Shown: positions 1 through 5,755, counted from the stretch's first letter. The stretch: DNA of 5,888 nucleotides from Prevotella sp. UBA3208 (GCA_002363695.1 DEWO01000064.1:1-5888), one strand, 5' to 3'. Notes: generated from the letters alone by a model not told the origin. Numbers and translations are program-made.

Positions 1-591
1 CTGAAGGAGTGGGCTTTCAAGTTGGATCGCGTGAAGGGTGAACTCTCTGTGCAGAAGATTGTAGATGAACTCTACGACTGGACGGCACGCCGTATGATGG
101 ATGCCAAGGAGAACAACTCAAAGGCAGACGAAATGCTGCTGAAGCGTTGCGCCTATCATGGGCTGAATTTCTCTGCGCCGTTCATCGTGATGCGCCATTG
201 GGCAGATATTCATCAGGATGGCCAATACTGGTGTGGTGAGTTTGAGACGGACGCTACAGACTGGAAATTGGCAGAGTTGATAGTGACCATTCAGTACGCC
301 TGCCAGCGTCATTACTTTGGGGCATTGGCCGAGAAGTATTTTGACGACAAGACGCGCGATGCCGCTGCCAACACGCCACGTAGGGCAAAGACCATCGAGG
401 CCTTCAACCGTCTGCCCGAGGAGTTTACCATCGACGATGTGATGCGCTGCTTTGGTCTGGCACAGAACAACTCGGCTCGCGCCAGGGTGTTCCGTCTGCT
501 GAAGGATGGGCTGGTAGAGAAGGTGGATGAGTTTGTGGAGAACGGCACCACTAAGGCTAAGTACAAGAAGACTGGGGCTGTGATGATTTGA
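1..591 (+). CDS. DUF3987-like protein (primase/helicase type), 3' end only
   Basis: The reading frame is open from the first base and gives 196 residues before TGA at 589-591. The residues before the TTG at 22 (LKEWAFK) read as ordinary protein, so the gene starts upstream of the window. The text resembles, from memory, the C-terminal part of Bacteroidetes DUF3987 proteins, which often follow a VirE-N/primase-like region and are common in integrated elements. Visible are a helical block with LLKRCAYHGLNFSAPFIVMRHW (about residues 46-67), a second helical block with AELIVTIQYACQRHYFG (about 91-107), and a probable winged helix-turn-helix near residues 138-175 (LPEEFTIDDVMRCFGL, then ARVFRLLKDGLVEKV), which suggests DNA binding. 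The helicase or primase core is not in view, so function is inferred. The gene converges on the tRNA pair. Certain as coding; family assignment moderate. Confidence 0.62.
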   Translation: MKEWAFKLDRVKGELSVQKIVDELYDWTARRMMDAKENNSKADEMLLKRCAYHGLNFSAPFIVMRHWADIHQDGQYWCGEFETDATDWKLAELIVTIQYACQRHYFGALAEKYFDDKTRDAAANTPRRAKTIEAFNRLPEEFTIDDVMRCFGLAQNNSARARVFRLLKDGLVEKVDEFVENGTTKAKYKKTGAVMI

Positions 592-596
592 CGATG

Positions 597-630
597 ACTG
601 CGGGCAGGGCTTCGTCCCTGCCCACGCAGT
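597..630 (+). terminator. Candidate hairpin terminator after the DUF3987-like gene
   Basis: Starting 5 nt after the stop codon, GGCAGGG (603-609) pairs with CCCTGCC (616-622) around a six-base loop (CTTCGT). The stem continues as ACTGCG (597-602) with CGCAGT (625-630), leaving a two-base bulge at 623-624, for 13 pairs in total. The position and strength suit transcript termination or 3'-end protection. There is no U tract on either strand, so classical intrinsic termination is uncertain. Confidence 0.45.
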
Positions 631-656
631 TACGCAGTTACACAGTTACACAGTTG
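625..656. repeat. 8-bp tandem repeat, four copies
   Basis: Four head-to-tail octamers: CGCAGTTA, CGCAGTTA, CACAGTTA, CACAGTTG. Copies 1 and 2 are identical, copy 3 differs at one base and copy 4 at two. The first copy overlaps the distal arm of the hairpin at 597-630. Low-complexity arrays of this kind are, from memory, common between Bacteroidales genes. No coding role is visible. The following bases (657-721) hold nothing I can identify. Confidence 0.75.
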
Positions 657-721
657 CATAAGGTTTTATAGATGATGGGAGGTTAAGCCGATTCAGACAT
701 AAACGCCTCTCTCATCAAATT

Positions 722-756
722 GCCGCCGACATACCTTTGTGGGGTATATCGGCGGC
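722..756 (-). terminator. Stem-loop terminator of the tRNA-Leu/tRNA-Val transcript
   Basis: The arms 722-735 and 743-756 form a 14-bp stem around a 7-nt loop. Read on the minus strand every position pairs, with one G-U wobble (730/748). On the plus strand the same position is a C-A mismatch, so the structure favours a minus-strand RNA. It lies 12 nt beyond the 3' end of tRNA-Val, where the transcript should end. The sequence after the stem on the minus strand (AATTTGATG) is only modestly U-rich. Confidence 0.6.
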
Positions 757-768
757 TTTGTTGCTGTG

Positions 769-842
769 TGTCGACACTTGGATTCGAACCAAGGACCCCC
801 ACCATGTCAAGGTGATACTCTAACCAGCTGAGCTATGCCGAC
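769..842 (-). tRNA. tRNA-Val(GAC)
   Basis: The minus strand folds into a complete 74-nt cloverleaf: acceptor GTCGGCA (842-836) with TGTCGAC and discriminator A at 769, D stem GCTC/GAGT, anticodon stem TCACC/GGTGG, and T stem CTTGG/CCAAG around TTCGAAT. The anticodon loop TTGACAT (810-804) places GAC at 808-806, which reads valine GUC and GUU. The anticodon arm closely resembles E. coli tRNA-Val(GAC). The 3' CCA is not encoded (the next bases are CAC), so it must be added enzymatically. It lies 37 nt downstream of tRNA-Leu on the same strand and probably shares its transcript. Confidence 0.95.
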
Positions 843-879
843 GTTTTTTTTATTCTTTTTGACCTTTCTACTCTTAGAT

Positions 880-964
880 TGGTGCGCCTGACAGGACTCG
901 AACCTGCACGCCGTGAAACATTAGATCCTAAGTCTAACGCGTCTACCAATTCCGCCACAGGCGC
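880..964 (-). tRNA. tRNA-Leu(UAG), CCA encoded
   Basis: The minus strand gives an 85-nt class II tRNA: acceptor GCGCCTG (964-958) with CAGGCGC, anticodon stem TTAGA/TCTAA, a 13-nt variable region typical of leucine tRNAs, and T stem GCAGG/CCTGT around TTCGAGT. The anticodon loop CTTAGGA (932-926) places TAG at 930-928 with G at position 37, reading CUN leucine codons. Discriminator A (883) is followed by a genomically encoded CCA (882-880). It is first in the two-tRNA transcript driven from about 1040. Confidence 0.95.
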
Positions 965-976
965 GCAATCGACGAA

Positions 977-1024
977 GTCAATTCCTGCGTTGACGTGATA
1001 AACGTCAATTCCTAAATAATTAGG
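977..1024 (-). repeat. Structured 5' leader of the tRNA transcript
   Basis: Between the predicted start near 1040 and the tRNA-Leu 5' end are a perfect 7-bp hairpin (TTGACGT 990-996 with ACGTCAA 1002-1008, 5-nt loop) and a 5-bp hairpin (CCTAA 1011-1015 with TTAGG 1020-1024). A 10-bp direct repeat GTCAATTCCT occurs at 977-986 and 1004-1013, 27 bp apart. RNase P would remove this leader. Whether the structures matter is unknown. Confidence 0.4.
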
Positions 1025-1046
1025 TAATCTTTTCGAAACGCGGGTG

Positions 1047-1078
1047 CAAAGGTAAGGAGTTTTTTTGAAACCACCAAA
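1047..1078 (-). promoter_or_regulatory. Promoter of the tRNA-Leu/tRNA-Val unit
   Basis: The minus strand has TACCTTTG (1054-1047), matching the Bacteroidetes -7 element TAnnTTTG. A -33 element TTTG (1078-1075) lies 20 nt upstream, close to the known spacing. Transcription should begin near 1040 and give a leader of about 75 nt before tRNA-Leu. The -33 box sits next to the stop codon of the S41 gene, so the promoter fills the intergenic space. Confidence 0.72.
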
Positions 1079-2110
1079 TTATTCGGTTAAAACTTTTCGT
1101 GCCGTCTCGATTATGGGGTCTATGCCTTGTGCCGTAGCCTCGTCGGTGAGTGCCGCCGGGACATCGGCAGGGATGCCGAACTCGGTCTGCTGGCGCTGGG
1201 CATCGTACATGGGACAGGCCGAGAAGCGCACGCTCCAGCCGTTGGGCAGCGAACTCGACATGGGCAGTCCGGAACCGCCACCGGTATGGTCGCCCACGAT
1301 GCTGACGTTGGGCAGGGTGTGCATCCAGACGGCAAAGGCGTTGGCGGCGCTGTAGACGCTGCGGTTGGTGAGCACGCAGACGGGCTTGTGCCAGCGCACG
1401 TTGCTGGAGGGCTCCAGGTAGTAGGGCTCCATCGAGGAGAAGTCGCTGTGACCGGTGCCGGTCTTGTGCTGCATGTAGCCTACCAGGGTCTTTTCGTGTA
1501 CGAAGCGGCCTGCCAGCCGTTCGGCGGTGGTCAGGTCGCCGCCGCCGTTGTTGCGGATGTCGATGATGAGTCCGCGGCACAGGGCGAAGTAGACCAGCAC
1601 GTCGTCCAGATTGCCTTCGCCCACGGGCTGTGAGAACGACTCGTAGCGCAGGTAGCCGATGTTGTCGTCGAGGACGCGATAGCTGATGCCGGCCGATATC
1701 TTGTAGTCGGTGCCCATATAGCGGCGTTCCAGCGTGTCGCTATAGTTCTGCGGATAGGCTTCGCGCCAGGCCCAGTAGCGTCCGTAGTCCATGGAGTAGG
1801 AGAGGTTGACGTGTCCGTCGCGCAACTCGCTGAGCATGTCGGTGAGCACCTCGAAGAGCTGTGTCTCGTTCATCTTGTCGCTTACGCGTACCTTATATTT
1901 GTTATATACGTCGTTCCAGTCGAGTCCGTATTCGTGCTGCTTGTAGTCGAAGAAGCAGTAGTGCTCGTCCAGGATGTGCCACAGGGCCTCGAAGTTGCCC
2001 GTCGGCGTGTTGGGACGCTCGTCGGTGTCGACGCAGGAGGACAGGGTAATGAAGGGGACTAGTAGGACTATTTTTACTAGTTTAACTATGTTTTGTAGAG
2101 ACTTTTTCAT
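1079..2110 (-). CDS. S41-family (tricorn-like) peptidase, lipoprotein
   Basis: This 343-residue protein is predicted to be a secreted serine protease. Residues 1-25 form a lipoprotein signal with LSSC and lipidated Cys26; the acidic stretch after it (CVDTDE) resembles Bacteroidetes surface-export signals. S41 features in order are LRDGH (His100), DIRNNGGG (184-191), the nucleophile region SVYSAANAF (Ser254), HTGGGSG (275-281) and TEFGIPADV (309-317). The Lys of the Ser/Lys dyad of tail-specific proteases is absent (Gly in TGGGSG). His100, Ser254 and Glu310 fit tricorn-type catalysis instead. No PDZ domain is evident. The start at 2110 is chosen because it yields the signal peptide and its ATG overlaps the upstream TGA by 4 nt (ATGA). 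An open frame reaches 2611, but that part has no signal and lies over another gene. It is last in the parC cluster. Substrate unknown. Confidence 0.85.
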   Translation of the reverse strand: MKKSLQNIVKLVKIVLLVPFITLSSCVDTDERPNTPTGNFEALWHILDEHYCFFDYKQHEYGLDWNDVYNKYKVRVSDKMNETQLFEVLTDMLSELRDGHVNLSYSMDYGRYWAWREAYPQNYSDTLERRYMGTDYKISAGISYRVLDDNIGYLRYESFSQPVGEGNLDDVLVYFALCRGLIIDIRNNGGGDLTTAERLAGRFVHEKTLVGYMQHKTGTGHSDFSSMEPYYLEPSSNVRWHKPVCVLTNRSVYSAANAFAVWMHTLPNVSIVGDHTGGGSGLPMSSSLPNGWSVRFSACPMYDAQRQQTEFGIPADVPAALTDEATAQGIDPIIETARKVLTE

Positions 2111-2913
2111 AGGGCGTGGGGGATGATGCTGAAGCGTTTGGTCAGTCCGATGAGCAGGCGGTGGGTGTAGACGTGCTGGCGCAGGCCGTTGACTTTGTGT
2201 TGCTGCATATTGCCCAGATAGCCCACACGCAGTGTCAGGTGGCTTGACAGCTGGGCGTCGAGTGTCAGCATGTGGCGCCACTCGGGAGCCGAGACGAAGG
2301 TGGTGGGCACGATGTTGTGGTCGTAGTTGCCGCGTGAGAATATTTCGTAGTAGGACTGTCCGTAGTTGGGCGAGAACATGATGCCCACCAGTGGCAGGGC
2401 GAGCTCGTAGCGGGCCGTGACGGGGCGCTGGAAGAGCCGGAAGTGATAGGTGGCAATGCCTGCGGGCATGAGGTTGACGTGCAGTCGTGCCTGGGCAGGA
2501 TTGTTGGAATTGGCGGTGTTGTAGATGAATCCCGCCGAGACGTTGACCAGTCCTCCGGCCTGCAGCTTCAGCCGCTGTTCGAAGAGTTGCCAGGCGCAGA
2601 ACTTGCCCCAATAGAAGTTGTAGGCACCCTCCAGTTCCTTCTTGGAGTTAACACGGTCCTTGACGAACGAGAAGTTGGCCTCGTGCTCCATGAGCGTGCT
2701 CCAGCGACGCGTCGGGTGCTGTCGTTCGACGGTGGCCAGAAACGAGAAGCCTATGCCGCTGAAGTGCTCCTCAGAGAGGTAGGTGTCCAGCACCTTGGTG
2801 CCGCCAATGCCCAGCATGTGGCTTCGGGTGATGACTTTTAACGAGTCGTTCTGTTGCGCAGACAGCGTAACAGACGGCAGCAACAGCAGGAGGAAAAGAA
2901 GCTTATTCTTCAT
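2107..2913 (-). CDS. DUF3316-like secreted outer-membrane protein
   Basis: The 268-residue protein starts with a clear signal peptide (MKNKLLFLLLLLPSVTLSA, likely cleaved after Ala19). The remainder has many short alternating stretches typical of outer-membrane beta-barrels, for example GIGFSFLATVER, LVNVSAGFIYNTA, ITARYELALPLVGIMF-like text near 166-182, and HRLLIGLTKRF near the end. It resembles, from memory, DUF3316 proteins of Bacteroidetes, which have no known function. The ATG lies inside the end of parC (11-nt overlap) and the TGA overlaps the ATG of the S41 gene, so translational coupling of all three is likely. Barrel fold and outer-membrane location are inferred; the C-terminus (PHAL) lacks the usual terminal aromatic residue. 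Confidence 0.72.
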   Translation of the reverse strand: MKNKLLFLLLLLPSVTLSAQQNDSLKVITRSHMLGIGGTKVLDTYLSEEHFSGIGFSFLATVERQHPTRRWSTLMEHEANFSFVKDRVNSKKELEGAYNFYWGKFCAWQLFEQRLKLQAGGLVNVSAGFIYNTANSNNPAQARLHVNLMPAGIATYHFRLFQRPVTARYELALPLVGIMFSPNYGQSYYEIFSRGNYDHNIVPTTFVSAPEWRHMLTLDAQLSSHLTLRVGYLGNMQQHKVNGLRQHVYTHRLLIGLTKRFSIIPHAL

Positions 2914-5638
2914 TGTTGGGGAAAAGGCTGAGTTGTCCGGTCAGTTCGTCAAGCACCTGTTGCTGGCTCTTGCCGGCATCGGGGTCGAGGTTTTCTTCCT
3001 CTTCACCCTCCTCTTCCGCGGGCTCTGGGGGCTCCGGGAAGCGCGTGGGCTCCAGTTCTGCGATAGAGGCTATCTGCCAGGTGGTCAGTCGCTTGCCCTT
3101 GGCCTTAAAGCCCTTGACGCTGATGAACTGCTCGACGTCTATTTCCTCCGTTCCTCGGAACTCGTCGTTGCCGCCATAGGTGACCTGCAGGCGGGGATAG
3201 CAGGTGTCGGTGAGCAGTATCTGTTGCGAGTTAGGATTCTCGCCCAGGAAGTTCTGTTTGCGCTTGGTAGCCTCCATCAGGAATCGCTTCACGTAGGGAT
3301 AGCCCTGGTTGTCGGCATCGTAGAGCACACAGCTCCACACCTTGTCGGCCTCGTATTTCTCCAGTCGTGCAATGTTGTCCTCGAAGTGGACGTTGGCGTC
3401 GAATCCGCTCAGGTAGTAGTCGCCGTTCTGGAGGATGACCAGTATCTGGTCGCCGTCGTTGAACTCGCCCAGCAGTCGTCCGTGCTCGTCGTAGTTCAGA
3501 CGGTTGACGTCCGGGTCGTACCACACCTTGCGTCCGCCCAGTGTCGAGTGTCCGTGCGACTTCAGTCCGATGCGGTGCACCTGGTACTTGGTCAGCAGGT
3601 TGCCCTTGGCTGCACGGCCCTTGATGAGCACGTCGCTGAAGTCCTTGTCGAAGAAGATGCGCTTCAGCTTGGGTGCTGGGTCGAGGGTTACCTTGATGAC
3701 CTCTGCCTCGCCGTTGGGGTTGGCCGTGAAGTAGAGCACGCGCGAACCCTCGGTGCCGATGGTCAGGTCGTACTCGCGGTCGCGGGTGATGGCGGGCACG
3801 TTGAAGCGCTTGATGTAGTAGTAGCCCTTGCGTCCGTCGCGGTAGACGGCGTTATAGATGGTTCGCTGGTCGTTCTTCTTGAACACGCTCAGCCACATGA
3901 CGTTCTTGCCGACGAACAGCTTGTCAGCCACGCGGACCACCTTGAACTTGCCGTCCTTGTAGAAGATGATGATGTCGTCGATGTCTGAACAGTTGCACAC
4001 GAACTCGTCCTTCTTCAGACCAGTACCGATGAAGCCGTCCTGTCGGTTGATATACAGTTTCTGGTTGGCCTCGACCACCTTGGTAGCCTCGATGGTGTCG
4101 AAGTTGCGAATCTCCGTCAGGCGCGGGTGGTCCTTGCCGTACTTGTCCTTGAGGAACTGGAACCAGTTGGCCGTCACTTCTACCAGGTTGGCCAGGTCGC
4201 GGTCTATCTCCTCTATCTCGGCCTTGATGCGGGCCATCAGCTCGTCGGCCTTGTCCTTGTTGAACTTGAGGATGCGCTGCATCTTGATTTCCAGCAGTCT
4301 GAGGATGTCGTCCTTGGTGACCTCGCGCACCATCTGGGGATAGAACGGCGTCAGTCGCTCGTCAATATGTTCGCAGACGGAGTCGATGTCCGGCGCCTGC
4401 TCGAACTTCTTGTCCTTATAGATGCGCTCCTCGATGAATATTTTCTCCAATGAAGAGAAATGCAGCTGTTCCAGCAGTTCGCCCTTGCGGATTTCCAGTT
4501 CCTGTCGGATGAGGTCCTTGGTGCGGTCAACGGAGTGGCGCAACACGTCGCTGACGGTCAGGAACTGAGGCTTGTTGTCCTCGATGACGCAGCAGTTGGG
4601 CGAGATATTGATTTCGCAGTCTGAGAAGGCATACAGCGCGTCCAGCGTCTTGTCCGACGACACACCCGGAGCCAGCTGCACCTGTATCTCCACCTTGGCA
4701 GCCGTCAGGTCCTCCACGTGGCGGGCCTTGATTTTGCCCTTGTCGATAGCCTTCAGGATGCTGTCAATGATGGTCTCGGTGGTCTTCGAGAAAGGAATCT
4801 CGCGGATGACCAGCGTCTTGGGGTCCAGTTTCTCAATCTTGGCACGCACCTTCAGCACGCCGCCTCGCTGGCCGTCGTTATATTTGGATACATCTATCGA
4901 ACCGCCCGTGGGGAAGTCGGGATACAGGTGGAACTCCTCGCCGTGCAGGTAGGCAATGGCAGCGTCGCAGATTTCGACGAAGTTGTGGGGCAGTATTTTC
5001 GACGACAGTCCGACGGCAATACCCTCGGCCCCTTGGGCTAACAACAGCGGAAACTTGACGGGCAGGGTGATGGGCTCCTTGTTGCGTCCGTCGTACGACA
5101 TCTGCCACTCAGTGGTCTTGGGGTTGAACACCGTGTCCAGGGCGAACTTGCTAAGACGGGCCTCGATGTAACGCGGAGCAGCCGCCTTGTTGCCCGTCAG
5201 GATGTTGCCCCAGTTACCCTGTGTGTCGATGAGCAGGTCTTTCTGCCCCATCTGCACCAGTGCGTCGCCGATGGAGGCGTCGCCGTGCGGGTGGAACTGC
5301 ATGGTGTGGCCCACGATGTTGGCCACCTTGTTGTATCGTCCGTCGTCCATACGCTTCATGGAGTGCAGAATGCGGCGCTGTACGGGCTTCAGTCCGTCCT
5401 CGATGTGTGGCACGGCACGCTCCAGAATTACGTACGAGGCATAGTCCAGAAACCAGTTCTGGTACATTCCGCTTAGGTGGTGCACGGCAGCAGCGTCGAA
5501 TCGGTTTACGGGTTTGTAGTCAGAGTGGGCCTCCGAGCTTTCAGAGTATTCCGAGTTTTCTGGGGTCTCGGAGCTTTCCGGGGTCTCGGAGCTCTCTGAG
5601 TTCTCGGGGTTGTTGATGTCCTTTATTTCGTCGTCCAT
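2903..5638 (-). CDS. parC: DNA topoisomerase IV subunit A
   Basis: This type IIA topoisomerase subunit cuts and rejoins DNA with ParE to unlink sister chromosomes. The 911 residues comprise an acidic Ser/Glu/Pro-rich N-terminal extension (about 1-40), the winged-helix/tower cleavage core (about 55-520), a coiled region (about 380-490), a beta-pinwheel C-terminal domain (about 525-860) and an acidic tail (about 868-911). Key sites are DGLKPVQRRIL (81-91), the HPHGDASIGDALVQM helix (116-130) and catalytic Tyr157 in APRYIEARLS. The motif MYQNWFLDYASYVILERAVPHIEDGLKP near 58-84 is of the ParC rather than GyrA type in this phylum. E. coli ParC has 752 residues; both extensions and a larger C-terminal domain explain the excess. 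The tail ends in QLSLF (902-906), a match to the beta-clamp-binding consensus. Ala121 occupies the place of GyrA Ser83. The gene leads the cluster; parE is not in the window. Confidence 0.95.
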   Translation of the reverse strand: MDDEIKDINNPENSESSETPESSETPENSEYSESSEAHSDYKPVNRFDAAAVHHLSGMYQNWFLDYASYVILERAVPHIEDGLKPVQRRILHSMKRMDDGRYNKVANIVGHTMQFHPHGDASIGDALVQMGQKDLLIDTQGNWGNILTGNKAAAPRYIEARLSKFALDTVFNPKTTEWQMSYDGRNKEPITLPVKFPLLLAQGAEGIAVGLSSKILPHNFVEICDAAIAYLHGEEFHLYPDFPTGGSIDVSKYNDGQRGGVLKVRAKIEKLDPKTLVIREIPFSKTTETIIDSILKAIDKGKIKARHVEDLTAAKVEIQVQLAPGVSSDKTLDALYAFSDCEINISPNCCVIEDNKPQFLTVSDVLRHSVDRTKDLIRQELEIRKGELLEQLHFSSLEKIFIEERIYKDKKFEQAPDIDSVCEHIDERLTPFYPQMVREVTKDDILRLLEIKMQRILKFNKDKADELMARIKAEIEEIDRDLANLVEVTANWFQFLKDKYGKDHPRLTEIRNFDTIEATKVVEANQKLYINRQDGFIGTGLKKDEFVCNCSDIDDIIIFYKDGKFKVVRVADKLFVGKNVMWLSVFKKNDQRTIYNAVYRDGRKGYYYIKRFNVPAITRDREYDLTIGTEGSRVLYFTANPNGEAEVIKVTLDPAPKLKRIFFDKDFSDVLIKGRAAKGNLLTKYQVHRIGLKSHGHSTLGGRKVWYDPDVNRLNYDEHGRLLGEFNDGDQILVILQNGDYYLSGFDANVHFEDNIARLEKYEADKVWSCVLYDADNQGYPYVKRFLMEATKRKQNFLGENPNSQQILLTDTCYPRLQVTYGGNDEFRGTEEIDVEQFISVKGFKAKGKRLTTWQIASIAELEPTRFPEPPEPAEEEGEEEENLDPDAGKSQQQVLDELTGQLSLFPNNEE
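5562..5597 (-). repeat. 18-bp tandem repeat encoding SSETPE in ParC
   Basis: Two adjacent 18-bp units start at 5562 and 5580 and share a 14-bp identical block (GGGGTCTCGGAGCT). They encode SSETPE at ParC residues 16-21 and 22-27. Weaker six-residue periodicity extends over about 11-40 (PENSES, SETPES, SETPEN, SEYSES). Unit loss or gain would keep the frame and change only the length of the acidic N-terminal extension. Confidence 0.8.
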
Positions 5639-5662
5639 TAGGTGTATTTTATTAAATAATGT

Positions 5663-5682
5663 TGCAAAGATACTAAATAATT
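5663..5682 (-). promoter_or_regulatory. parC promoter
   Basis: The minus strand reads TATCTTTG at 5672-5665, matching TAnnTTTG, followed by CA. The predicted start is near 5658, leaving a short A/T-rich leader of about 20 nt before the ATG at 5638. No TTTG or TTG is visible at the usual -33 position (around 5693-5697), where the 7-bp repeats lie. The 20 bp listed form one arm of an inverted repeat with the glyS promoter. Confidence 0.65.
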
Positions 5683-5710
5683 ATGAATTATGAATTATGA
5701 ATTATGAATT
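5680..5710. repeat. 7-bp tandem repeat ATTATGA, 4.4 copies
   Basis: Four perfect copies (5680-5686, 5687-5693, 5694-5700, 5701-5707) plus ATT lie between the two divergent -7 elements. Because the unit is 7 bp, copy-number change would alter the distance and helical phase between the parC and glyS promoters. Confidence 0.9.
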
Positions 5711-5726
5711 TTTTAGTACCTTTGCA
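5707..5726 (+). promoter_or_regulatory. glyS promoter
   Basis: TACCTTTG at 5717-5724 matches TAnnTTTG and is followed by CA. The predicted start is near 5731, about 25 nt before the glyS ATG. As for parC, the -33 position (around 5692-5697) has no TTTG and lies in the 7-bp repeats. The element and its upstream AATTTTTTAG match the parC promoter on the other strand at 18 of 20 positions. Confidence 0.68.
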
Positions 5727-5729
5727 GCC

Positions 5730-5745
5730 ATAATTTCGAAATTAT
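5730..5745. promoter_or_regulatory. 16-bp perfect palindrome at the glyS start (candidate operator)
   Basis: ATAATTTC (5730-5737) and GAAATTAT (5738-5745) form a perfect palindrome with no spacer. It covers the predicted transcription start and early leader of glyS and ends 10 nt before the ATG. A dimeric regulator could bind there. It could also be a chance product of A/T-rich sequence. Confidence 0.4.
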
Positions 5746-5755
5746 TTAAGTTTTT

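Noticed and set aside
22..24. TTG as the true start of the first gene
   Set aside because: The frame is open upstream to the window edge and the upstream residues fit the protein family, so the gene is cut by the window.
625..656. CRISPR-like array
   Set aside because: The units are 8 bp and contiguous with no spacers, and no cas gene is present.
844..860. T-rich tract between the two tRNAs as a terminator
   Set aside because: The T run is on the plus strand while the tRNAs are transcribed from the minus strand, where it reads as A-rich spacer.
2111..2611. N-terminal extension of the S41 protein to 510 residues
   Set aside because: The added part has Arg/His/Pro-rich shadow composition and overlaps the DUF3316-like gene. 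The ATG at 2110 gives a proper lipoprotein signal.
2783..3988. Long plus-strand open frame (401 codons) opposite parC
   Set aside because: It lies antisense to the conserved ParC C-terminal domain, is rich in Val/Leu as expected from the complementary strand, and has no recognisable motif or promoter.
5663..5726. Invertible promoter switch
   Set aside because: The inverted arms each carry a promoter, so inversion would leave both genes expressed. The centre is only 24 bp and no recombinase is nearby.
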